Source: Oligoflexia bacterium
Lineage (GTDB): Bacteria; Bdellovibrionota; UBA1018
Assembly: GCA_903928955.1 (NCBI GenBank)
Contig: CAIYTD010000234.1
Span: 1 to 6,982, forward strand
DNA: 6,982 bases
Reading direction: 5' to 3'
A program made the position numbers and the translations under genes. The notes beneath the pieces are model-generated. The model was given only the letters and a program-made list of their open reading frames with translations, was not told where the DNA came from and did not search any database. The first letter of the stretch is position 1; each line of letters opens with the position of its first letter. Shown here piece after piece: positions 1-6,522 of this stretch.

Positions 1-53
1 ATGAGCTGACCTAAAGTAAGTAGGGTGGCGCCGATGATTAAGGGTTTTTTCAT
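1..53 (-). CDS. N-terminal fragment of a probable exported protein (cut by window edge)
   Basis: An ATG on the minus strand (bases 53-51) opens a frame that stays open to the window edge and reads MKKPLIIGATLLTLGQL. Two lysines followed by a hydrophobic stretch look like the start of a Sec signal peptide or an N-terminal membrane anchor. No lipobox or cleavage site is visible before the sequence ends. A modest Shine-Dalgarno-like AGGAAA lies at 69-64, about 10 nt before the ATG. The frame begins 31 nt after the stop of the BatE-like gene on the same strand, so the two are probably co-transcribed. Only 17 codons are visible, so no family can be assigned and even its reality as a gene is inferred from the signal-like start and spacing. 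Confidence 0.5.
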   Translation of the reverse strand, partial: MKKPLIIGATLLTLGQL

Positions 54-84
54 ATTTTTTAGATTTCCTATTTTAAAACTTGTG

Positions 85-885
85 TCAAAGCACCCATAAA
101 GTTGAAACCTTAACCCAACCGATGCCCTGAGGGGAATAGCGAATCTGCTGCCAGAGCTCATTTGACGAAGTTAGGTGATTTTTAGGGTTAAGATAGCTGG
201 TTGGAGTGGCGCCTAAAACTCGAACTTTCAGTCCTTCAGGTACTTCAGCTAATTTCATATAATGTTCACCAGGGCCGCTTCTTACTATTTGTTTTTCGAT
301 TATAACTCCGACTGGAACTCTTTTTGATTCATTTTGAATTCCTAGAAGTCCAAGCGTAAAAATGAATACCAATGTCCCTGCAATGCCAATCGGAGATTGT
401 AGGCTTTTTCTGATGTGCCTCTTCATTCGGTAAGCCCAACTCCAGCATAAGCTTGTTGTCAAACTGAGGAAACCTAAAATAATAGGGGTTAGAGTTGGAG
501 AGAGTGCGTCTCCCCACTTCTCTAATACAGTTGAGGATGGGTCCACTTCCTCTGCGTGAAGAGATCGACTCAAAGCTATTTTTACTCTAGTTAAGTTGCA
601 TTGAATATCAGGATCAGAAGGATTGAGCTTTTGTGCTTTTTCGAGATGGCCGAGTGCGAGTCCTAGTCGATTCAGTCGATAGTAAATAGTTCCGAGATTA
701 TAGTGATCATTTGAACGAATCGAAGATGGATGGTTTTCTAGCGATTCAGCAGCATCCTTAAATTTTTCAGCATCATATAAACTTTTTGCTTCCTTCCACT
801 CTCCCCAGTCGCTATCAGAGGCAAATGAAAGTCCACATTGAAAAAGGAATAAGCAAAATAGAAGAGATTTAACTGAATTCAGCAT
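85..885 (-). CDS. BatE-like TPR and SH3-domain membrane protein
   Basis: The 266-aa protein starts with a likely signal peptide (hydrophobic residues 7-20, probable cleavage near SFA-SDS at 22/23). Tetratricopeptide-like helices follow (about 29-95; YNLGTIYYRLNRLGLALGHL fits a TPR consensus). Two predicted membrane segments lie at about 132-150 and 167-184, separated by a basic loop (RMKRHIRK). A C-terminal SH3-like domain spans about 190-262 (PVGVIIEKQIVRSGPG... ending GWVKVSTLWVL). Signal peptide, TPR, two membrane helices and a terminal SH3 is the layout of BatE proteins of Bat (aerotolerance-type) loci. Those loci normally also carry von Willebrand domain proteins and a MoxR ATPase; none is visible here, although the next gene is cut off. 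The function of BatE is poorly understood; a protein-protein scaffold facing the periplasm is the usual inference. No Shine-Dalgarno is visible before the ATG, and the only other methionines lie deep in the protein, so this start is the only sensible one. Confidence 0.8.
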   Translation of the reverse strand: MLNSVKSLLFCLFLFQCGLSFASDSDWGEWKEAKSLYDAEKFKDAAESLENHPSSIRSNDHYNLGTIYYRLNRLGLALGHLEKAQKLNPSDPDIQCNLTRVKIALSRSLHAEEVDPSSTVLEKWGDALSPTLTPIILGFLSLTTSLCWSWAYRMKRHIRKSLQSPIGIAGTLVFIFTLGLLGIQNESKRVPVGVIIEKQIVRSGPGEHYMKLAEVPEGLKVRVLGATPTSYLNPKNHLTSSNELWQQIRYSPQGIGWVKVSTLWVL

Positions 886-892
886 AGTATTG

Positions 893-922
893 AAAATAAC
901 CGCTGAAGCCGGGACCTTGCAA
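893..922 (-). promoter_or_regulatory. Candidate promoter for the BatE-like gene
   Basis: On the minus strand TTGCAA (922-917) is followed after 18 nt by TATTTT (898-893), a 4/6 match to each sigma-70 box. Transcription would start around 886, immediately before the ATG at 885. That would explain why no ribosome binding site is visible (a leaderless transcript). This is inferred from weak boxes. Confidence 0.22.
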
Positions 923-945
923 CAAAAATAAGCTCATGATATTTA
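917..945 (+). promoter_or_regulatory. Candidate promoter for the AST-like operon
   Basis: TTGCAA (917-922) lies 17 nt before TATTTA (940-945), which is preceded by TG at 937-938 as in an extended -10 element. The predicted start, near 952, falls inside the 946-960 palindrome. Only 86 nt separate the two divergent genes, so the operon promoter must lie here or within the neighbouring gene. The match to consensus is modest. TTGCAA is self-complementary, so the same hexamer is the -35 candidate of the opposite-strand promoter. Confidence 0.3.
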
Positions 946-960
946 ATGGGAAGTTCCCAT
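946..960. promoter_or_regulatory. Perfect 15-bp palindrome, candidate operator
   Basis: ATGGGAA-G-TTCCCAT is a perfect 7+1+7 inverted repeat. It abuts the ribosome binding site (GAGGAG, 961-966) of the aminotransferase and sits over the predicted transcription start. This placement and symmetry suit a dimeric repressor site for the catabolic operon. In RNA it could also form a 6-bp stem with an AGT triloop right before the ribosome binding site. No regulator gene is present in the window, so the cognate protein is unknown. Confidence 0.45.
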
Positions 961-971
961 GAGGAGTTTGA

Positions 972-2384
972 ATGTCCTTTAAATCCATTAGTGAATCTAG
1001 CACCTTGCAGACTTCTATTCGCTATCAAGCAGCAAAAAAAGAGATGCTCGAGACAATTCTGGAAGCAAGCCGAAAGATTCGTGTGATTCAACCGAGTGCA
1101 GATGGTGAAGTCAAAGAACAATACCTGAAAACTATTCAGACTTTTGCAAAAAATCGCGGGCGTGATCTGTATTTCCCTTTCTTATCGTCAGGACTTGGAT
1201 CAGGGCCATTTATAGAATTAGTGGATGGTAGTGTTAAACTGGATATGATTACAGGTATTGGGATTAATTTTTTTGGTCATACTCACCCGGAGTTAGTAAA
1301 AGCAGTAATTGATACACTTGCATCAGATGTGATGCAAGGTAATCTCATGCCGAGCATTCAGATGTCTGAGTTGTTAGCCCTGATTTTATCAAAGGTGGGG
1401 GAGGGCTGCAGGTTGAAGCACGGCTGGCTAATGTGCAGTGGGACAATGGTAAATGAAGTTGCATTGAAAATAGTTCGACAAAAGAAGGCGCCTGCTACTA
1501 AAATTTTAGCATTTAAGGATTGTTTTGCTGGCAGGTCAACTGCGATGCAAGAAATTACAGATAACCCAAGTTATCGTGTAGGGCAGCCTATCTACGGCGA
1601 GGTTCATTATTTACCGTTCTATGATGTTCAGCAGGGCTTATTGCCAAGCATTGAAGCTACGATTCGAAATATGCGGGAGGTGCTTGCTCGCTTTCCAGGA
1701 AAATTTGCTGCCCTCATGATTGAATTAGTCCAGGGAGAAGGTGGCTTTTTGTATGCTCCTCGAGAATTCTATGTTCCTATTTTTGATGAAGCAAAAAAAG
1801 CTGGATTGGCAATTTGGATTGATGAAATACAAACTTTTGGAAGAACGGGTGAATTATTTGCGTATCAGAAGTTTTGTCTAAATGAATATGTTGATATTGT
1901 CACTATTGGTAAAATGCTCCAGGCCTGCATGGTGCTTTATACTGAAGAGTATAATCCAAAACCTGGTTTAGTTGCTGGAACCTTTTCAGGTAGTACGGCG
2001 GCGCTTCAAACAGCAAAAAGGGTCGTGGAACTTCTTTATGAAGAAAATTTACTGGGCAAAGAAGGTAAGATTGGCAAGCTTTCAAGGTATTTTGCTAAAA
2101 AACTTGAAAATTTAGCTGATGGAAGCTGTAAGGGGTTGATTTCAGAAATACGAGCCATTGGAGGAATGCTAGCATTCAAGCCTTTTTTAGGGACATTAGA
2201 AGATGTAAAGGCTGTCTTGTTGTCTCTGTTTGATTTCGGAGTAGTGGCTTTTTATTGTGGTCATGGGCCTTATTTGATTCGATTTCTTGCGCCATTGGGT
2301 GTGATGGTAGAATCGGAAGTGGATCAAGTCTGTACTTTGACTGAGTCAGCGGTTCTAACAGTTTTGAAACGGAGAAATGGATGA
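972..2384 (+). CDS. Class III PLP-dependent aminotransferase (AstC-position, probable succinylornithine or diamino-acid transaminase)
   Basis: This fold-type I aminotransferase is expected to move the terminal amino group of an omega-amino acid to 2-oxoglutarate using pyridoxal phosphate. Visible motifs: CSGTMVNEVALK (155-166, phosphate-binding loop), FAGRSTAMQ (185-193), ELVQGEGG (251-258), IDEIQTFGRTGE (283-294; Asp284 pairs with the PLP ring nitrogen), TIGK (311-314; Lys314 is the Schiff-base lysine) and GTFSGSTAAL (336-345). At 470 aa it is about 65 longer than E. coli AstC (about 406). The excess is largely an N-terminal region of about 65-70 residues before the usual class III start. 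The wording CSGTMVNEVALK and GTFSGSTAAL differs from the THGSTYGG-type motifs of AstC/ArgD, and recalls lysine 6-aminotransferase-like enzymes. The class is certain; the substrate (N-succinylornithine, ornithine or lysine) is inferred from neighbours. The start is supported by GAGGAG at 961-966, 5 nt upstream. The stop overlaps the next start by 4 bp. Confidence 0.85.
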   Translation: MSFKSISESSTLQTSIRYQAAKKEMLETILEASRKIRVIQPSADGEVKEQYLKTIQTFAKNRGRDLYFPFLSSGLGSGPFIELVDGSVKLDMITGIGINFFGHTHPELVKAVIDTLASDVMQGNLMPSIQMSELLALILSKVGEGCRLKHGWLMCSGTMVNEVALKIVRQKKAPATKILAFKDCFAGRSTAMQEITDNPSYRVGQPIYGEVHYLPFYDVQQGLLPSIEATIRNMREVLARFPGKFAALMIELVQGEGGFLYAPREFYVPIFDEAKKAGLAIWIDEIQTFGRTGELFAYQKFCLNEYVDIVTIGKMLQACMVLYTEEYNPKPGLVAGTFSGSTAALQTAKRVVELLYEENLLGKEGKIGKLSRYFAKKLENLADGSCKGLISEIRAIGGMLAFKPFLGTLEDVKAVLLSLFDFGVVAFYCGHGPYLIRFLAPLGVMVESEVDQVCTLTESAVLTVLKRRNG

Positions 2385-3862
2385 AGCGTTTTTTAGAAGA
2401 AGCTCGGCGAATGATTCGTATTAATTCTGTGAGTTCGAATGGTAATGAAGAAATTGCTAACTATGTGGCTGCACTAATGCAAGATCGTGGTCTAAAAACA
2501 CAGTTACAGCATGTGACTCATTCTCATGAAAATATTTCTAAACGTCAGTTTAATGTAATTGGAATTTTAGGGGATTCTCTCTCTGACCGGAAAATTAGAA
2601 AAGGTCTTCTATTAAATTCTCACTTAGATACGGTGAGTCCGGGTATTACTGAAAATTGGACAGAAACTGGGGGAGATCCATTTGTTGCTACCATAAAGGA
2701 TGGGAAAATTTTTGGCTTAGGCTCTGCAGATGTTAAACTCGATTTTCTTTGTAAGTTACACGCGGTTGAAAAATTTCGGGAAAAAAAATTGAAAAATCCA
2801 ATTTATCTCGTTGGTACGTGTGGCGAAGAGGTTGGGATGTTTGGTGCCAAGTATTTGATTAAATCTTTAACTCTGAATCCAAAGTATGCATTGGTAGGTG
2901 AGCCGTCTGAGCTTAAGGTTGTTTATGCTCATAAGTGTTTGAATATTTATCGAGTTTCCATTGGTTATCAATTAGTAGAAAGAGATGCTCGAGGTTTTAA
3001 TCGGAGGATTGATTTACATTCATTTGGAAAGTCTGCTCACAGTTCGTATCCGCATTTGGGTACAAACGCAATTTTGGAGTCAGTCGATTTTTTACATCGT
3101 GCATTAGATCAGGGATTTGAGATGAGGTTTACGCGGCTGGATGGAGGAGATACCATTAATAAGGTTCCAGATCATGCTCTTACTGAGTTTTATTTAACTT
3201 CACATCAGTTTGAAGATTTTAAGCGGTTTTTTCGGGAAGTTGTTAAAGCAGAGGGTAAAGGAAAATCCTTTCGAGTTGAGCTAGGAGGGGTGGGCGATAC
3301 AGGGGTAAAGTTTTTGCCAGATAACCTCTTCCCGTGTTTGACTGATGTGGCAGCTTTTTTTAAGGAGATCGCAGTTCAGGCTGAAAAAAAGAAAGATGAT
3401 ACCTATAATCCACCATTTTCTACGGTTAATTTTGGTCAACTCAAGCAAAGGTTGGGGGGGTTAGATGCTCATTTTGATCTCAGAATACTTCCTGAAACAT
3501 CTGCTGATGAAATGGATAAGCATATTCAAAAAGGAATTCATAGCATAGCAATGAAATATCCTAGTTTAAATATTTCAGCAATTAGAGAAAGAACTAATCC
3601 AGGTTTAAATATGTCCCTGGAGGATCCTTTTCTTAGGATTTGCAAAGAAGCGATGGAAAATTCTGGTATTGAGGCAAATTTTGATAAAAAATCTACGTCA
3701 ACTGAAGCGGCACAATATTTTCATGCGGGCTATCCTTCGATAGTTTTTGGTCCAGGGAAGTCTCATGGAAATAGTCATAGTCCGAATGAAAATAATTTAT
3801 TAGATCAACTTGAAAAGGCAGTTTTATTTTATGAGAAGGTGATTGAGCGAGTGTGCCTATGA
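2381..3862 (+). CDS. M20-family metallohydrolase (ArgE/DapE-like), candidate desuccinylase
   Basis: This co-catalytic zinc amidohydrolase is of the type that cleaves N-acyl amino acids (acetylornithine, succinyl-diaminopimelate). Key residues: His81 and Asp83 in SHLDTV, bridging Asp117 in GSADVK, catalytic Glu149 and metal ligand Glu150 in CGEEVG, a further acidic ligand Glu174 in LVGEPSE, and the final histidine ligand His466 in SHSPNE. KSAHSSYPHLGTNAI (217-231) is the dimerisation-domain histidine motif. All catalytic ligands are present, so it should be active. At 493 aa it is about 100 residues longer than typical ArgE/DapE. The excess sits mainly in the lid/dimerisation domain (about 265-350, rich in Lys, Phe and Asp) before FDLRILPE (365-372). 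Placed between an aminotransferase and AstA, the simplest inference is that it hydrolyses N-succinylglutamate to glutamate and succinate, replacing the M14-type AstE. No signal peptide is seen, so it is cytoplasmic. ATG overlaps the upstream TGA; GGAG at 2371-2374 is the ribosome binding site. Confidence 0.85.
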   Translation: MKRFLEEARRMIRINSVSSNGNEEIANYVAALMQDRGLKTQLQHVTHSHENISKRQFNVIGILGDSLSDRKIRKGLLLNSHLDTVSPGITENWTETGGDPFVATIKDGKIFGLGSADVKLDFLCKLHAVEKFREKKLKNPIYLVGTCGEEVGMFGAKYLIKSLTLNPKYALVGEPSELKVVYAHKCLNIYRVSIGYQLVERDARGFNRRIDLHSFGKSAHSSYPHLGTNAILESVDFLHRALDQGFEMRFTRLDGGDTINKVPDHALTEFYLTSHQFEDFKRFFREVVKAEGKGKSFRVELGGVGDTGVKFLPDNLFPCLTDVAAFFKEIAVQAEKKKDDTYNPPFSTVNFGQLKQRLGGLDAHFDLRILPETSADEMDKHIQKGIHSIAMKYPSLNISAIRERTNPGLNMSLEDPFLRICKEAMENSGIEANFDKKSTSTEAAQYFHAGYPSIVFGPGKSHGNSHSPNENNLLDQLEKAVLFYEKVIERVCL

Positions 3863-4902
3863 TTCTTTTAAGGGAGATTCAAGAGCGCGATTTAGATTCT
3901 TTGGAAAGATTTGCGCAAATCCCTGGCTTCATTAACTTGTCTAATGATAAAGATTTTCTTCATGAAAAAATTTTGAAATCTATTGCTTCTTTTTCTAGCA
4001 GTAATGATGTCCATTCGGACGGGAAATATATTTTTGTAGCTGAAGATATTGAAACACGAAAAATCCTAGGGACCTCAATGATTGCGGCTCAGCATGGAAC
4101 AGTCGAGTCACCTCATTTTTATTTTGAGGTGGGCAGCGAGGAAAAATTTTCTGATATGATTAGTACGGGGTTTATTCATGGTACTTTGAAATTAAGGTAC
4201 GATATGAATGGACCCTCTGAAATTGGGGGACTTGTCTTAGATCCAGCATTTAGAAACTCGGAAGCAAGAATTGGACGTCAGATCTCATTTGTTCGTTTCC
4301 TTTTTTTAGGGCTGCATCGTTCCCGGTTTAAGCGGAAGATTTTAGCTGAATTACTTCCACCACTAAACAAGAAGGGGCAGTCGCCTTTGTGGGAGGCAAT
4401 TGGCCGAAGATTTACTAATATGGATTATTGGGAGGCCGATCAGCTTTGTCAGAAGAATAAGGAATTTATTTTTTCACTCTTCCCTTCTGGAAAAATATAT
4501 ACCACATTTTTACCAGCAGAGGCACGGAATGCGATAGGTAAAGTAGGCAAAGAAACCGAACCTGTATTACATATGCTAAAAAAAATTGGGTTTCAGTATA
4601 AAAATCAGGTGGACCCTTTTGATGGGGGACCTCATCTTTGGGCAAGTGTGGATGATCTTTATCTGTTAAAGAAAATGGTGCTAGGTACCTTTGATCCTAG
4701 CTTGGAAGTAGATAGTGCTTTGCCTCGCGAATCTGGAATTTTCTGTCAAGTAAACCAAAAGCCAGGTGAATTTAGAGCGATTGCAGCACAGGTTGTATTT
4801 AAAGAAGGTTCTATCTATAACCAGCATCCTTCTGGTGAAACAGTTCGTGCAATATTGGGTTTAAAAACGGGTGAGCCCATCGTATTTATGCCTTATTATT
4901 AG
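3859..4902 (+). CDS. astA: Arginine/ornithine N-succinyltransferase (AstA family)
   Basis: AstA transfers succinate from succinyl-CoA to the alpha-amino group of arginine (ornithine in some members), the first AST step. The 347 aa match E. coli AstA (344) in length and almost collinearly. Landmarks: N-terminal LLREIQERDLDSLERFA, the acyl-CoA-binding GNAT-like core EIGGLVLDPAFRN (121-133; Leu125 matches the annotated succinyl-CoA-binding position), KGQSPLWEAIGRRFTNMDY (172-190), IYTTFLPAEA (213-222) and FDGGP (254-258). One oddity: E. coli has GQVHP with the annotated proton-donor His229, while this protein reads GKVGK with Gly230 at that place. The enzyme may therefore use another residue or substrate, or be impaired. 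I chose the ATG at 3859 because it overlaps the upstream TGA (ATGA), as at the previous junction, with a purine-rich GAGCGAG 7 nt upstream. A GTG at 3853 would add only two residues. Family assignment is firm; arginine versus ornithine specificity is not. Confidence 0.88.
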   Translation: MILLREIQERDLDSLERFAQIPGFINLSNDKDFLHEKILKSIASFSSSNDVHSDGKYIFVAEDIETRKILGTSMIAAQHGTVESPHFYFEVGSEEKFSDMISTGFIHGTLKLRYDMNGPSEIGGLVLDPAFRNSEARIGRQISFVRFLFLGLHRSRFKRKILAELLPPLNKKGQSPLWEAIGRRFTNMDYWEADQLCQKNKEFIFSLFPSGKIYTTFLPAEARNAIGKVGKETEPVLHMLKKIGFQYKNQVDPFDGGPHLWASVDDLYLLKKMVLGTFDPSLEVDSALPRESGIFCQVNQKPGEFRAIAAQVVFKEGSIYNQHPSGETVRAILGLKTGEPIVFMPYY

Positions 4903-4923
4903 GGCTATAAGGAGCTATTATTA

Positions 4924-6459
4924 ATGCCTAGGCGGGAATTTAATTTTAGTGGACGTGGAAATTTTTTAAATGGACAATTTTTTAAGCCTCACCCAATAAA
5001 TGGAGAATTTATTAGTCGGAACCCGGGAGAGTTCTCAGATGAAATCGGTAAAATCGAATATTCTTATTCTTCCGTGCATGATGCTGTGCATTCAGCAAAA
5101 TTGGCATTTGCAAATTGGAGGCGGTTATCTTTTCAGGAGCGCTCAGAATACCTTAAGAGATATCAATCTATTTTAAAGCGTCGCGAAGGCGAGCTTGCAG
5201 AGCTGATCGCTCGTGAAGTGGGGAAACCCCTTTGGGAAGCGCAAACAGAACTGACGGCGATGATGAATAAGGTAGATATTACAATTTCCGAAAGCATGAG
5301 GTTTATAGCGGATTTTGAGCTGACAAAATTGCCGGATCATGTAGCGGGTGTTTGCCGGTATCGACCACTAGGGGTAATGGCAGTCATTGGACCTTTTAAT
5401 TTTCCGGGGCATCTTCCTAATGGCCACATTGTTCCAGCTTTACTCACTGGGAATACAATAGTGTTCAAGCCTTCTGAAAAAGCTCCCATAGTGGGTCAGG
5501 TAATGGCTGAGTGTTTTCAGGAGGCCGGGTTTCCTCCCGGTGTTTTCAATATGATTCAAGGTGAAAAGGAGGTAGGCCGAAGGCTCTGTGTTCACGAAGA
5601 GGTGAATGGGATCCTTTTTACTGGGTCATATGAAGTGGGTACTCGAATTAAACAGGACACCCTCCAGCAACATTGGAAACTTTTAGTCTTAGAAATGGGC
5701 GGAAAGAATTCCGCAATTATTTGGAGCGACGCTCAAATGGATTTAGCCGTTTTTGAGGTTTTGTCGGGTGCTTTTTTGACTGCTGGGCAGCGCTGCAGTG
5801 CAACGAGTCGTGTTATTGTGCATCATCAAGTATTAGATGAATTTATTTCTCGGTTTCATACGCGTTCAAAGGCTTTTTCTATTGGGCATCCTCTCGATAA
5901 TCCTTTTATGGGTCCCTTAATTGATCAGGGTTCTGTGGATCGCTATATGAAATTTTTGGGTATAGCGACGAGAGAGGGATGTGAGTCGGTGATGAGAGGA
6001 AAAACATTGGAACTTTCAACTCAGGGAAATTATGTCACTCCATCTATTTGTTGGGCAAAGGATGCTTCAATAGAGCAAGCTCGGAAAAGTATTTATCAGC
6101 AGACTGAGCTTTTTGCTCCTAACGTTGTTATATTGAGTGTTCACGAGGTGGAGGAAGCTATTGCTTTGGCAAATGTGACTCAATATGGATTAGTCGCAAG
6201 TGTTTTTACTCAGAATCGATCGATTTATGAAAAGTTCTGGGATGGTTTAGAAATGGGATTGATAAATTGGAATAAGTCTACTATTGGAGCTTCTTCCAGG
6301 CTTCCTTTTGGTGGATTTAAAAAGAGTGGAAATCATTTTCCTACCGCTTTAACAGCAACAACTTATTGTGCAGCTCCTGTATCGTCATTAGAGGTAGCAG
6401 AACCTCCGGCTATTGAATCTGTAGTCGCTAAGACTCCCGGCTTAAATTGGACAAAGTAA
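4924..6459 (+). CDS. astD: N-succinylglutamate 5-semialdehyde dehydrogenase (AstD)
   Basis: This NAD(P)-dependent aldehyde dehydrogenase oxidises succinylglutamate semialdehyde, the product of the aminotransferase, to succinylglutamate. Domain landmarks in order: FLNGQF (14-19), the AstD-typical GPFNFPGHLPNGHIVPALL (156-174) with oxyanion Asn159, FKPSE (181-185), FTGS (232-235) for the cofactor, LEMGGKN (256-262) with general base Glu257, TAGQRC (286-291) with nucleophile Cys291, and INWNK...PFGGFKKSGNH (447-471). The SGNHFPTA...YCAAPVSSLE tail is characteristic of AstD rather than of other aldehyde dehydrogenases. Length is 511 aa against about 490 for E. coli. The usual E-x-F-G-P cofactor motif reads ELFAP (395-399), with Gly changed to Ala. 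The start is supported by AAGGAG at 4909-4914, 9 nt upstream, and the gene follows astA after 21 nt, so it is the last gene of the operon. A hairpin lies 23 nt after the stop. Confidence 0.92.
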   Translation: MPRREFNFSGRGNFLNGQFFKPHPINGEFISRNPGEFSDEIGKIEYSYSSVHDAVHSAKLAFANWRRLSFQERSEYLKRYQSILKRREGELAELIAREVGKPLWEAQTELTAMMNKVDITISESMRFIADFELTKLPDHVAGVCRYRPLGVMAVIGPFNFPGHLPNGHIVPALLTGNTIVFKPSEKAPIVGQVMAECFQEAGFPPGVFNMIQGEKEVGRRLCVHEEVNGILFTGSYEVGTRIKQDTLQQHWKLLVLEMGGKNSAIIWSDAQMDLAVFEVLSGAFLTAGQRCSATSRVIVHHQVLDEFISRFHTRSKAFSIGHPLDNPFMGPLIDQGSVDRYMKFLGIATREGCESVMRGKTLELSTQGNYVTPSICWAKDASIEQARKSIYQQTELFAPNVVILSVHEVEEAIALANVTQYGLVASVFTQNRSIYEKFWDGLEMGLINWNKSTIGASSRLPFGGFKKSGNHFPTALTATTYCAAPVSSLEVAEPPAIESVVAKTPGLNWTK

Positions 6460-6482
6460 CTTTGACGATGTATTTTTTAAAG

Positions 6483-6511
6483 TAAAGGCAAGTCATACTG
6501 ACTTGCCTTTA
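6483..6511. terminator. Bidirectional terminator hairpin between astD and csp
   Basis: TAAAGGCAAGTCA (6483-6495) and TGACTTGCCTTTA (6499-6511) form a perfect 13-bp stem with a TAC loop. It lies 23 nt after the astD stop and 11 nt after the csp stop, between convergent genes. The T-runs are short (CCTTTA on plus; CCTTTACTTT on minus), so efficiency as an intrinsic terminator is uncertain. The symmetry suits use from both sides. Confidence 0.75.
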
Positions 6512-6522
6512 AATACGATCTA

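Noticed and set aside
329..517. 62-aa minus-strand frame inside the BatE-like gene
   Set aside because: It is an alternative frame of a gene with clear domain structure; the product has no family resemblance.
879..1121. 80-aa minus-strand frame across the divergent intergenic region
   Set aside because: It overlaps the well-supported aminotransferase in antisense, has a low-complexity Cys/Phe-rich product and no ribosome binding site.
1903..2085. 60-aa minus-strand frame inside the aminotransferase gene
   Set aside because: It is an antisense shadow of the conserved Lys314 region, whose coding on the plus strand is certain.
3853..3861. GTG at 3853 as the astA start
   Set aside because: The ATG at 3859 gives the ATGA overlap used at the preceding junction, better spacing from a purine-rich stretch, and an N-terminus that matches known AstA proteins.
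4894..4923. Direct repeat TATTATTA at 4894-4901 and 4916-4923 in the astA-astD junction
   Set aside because: The first copy consists of the last Tyr codons and stop of astA; an 8-bp AT-only repeat is not significant.
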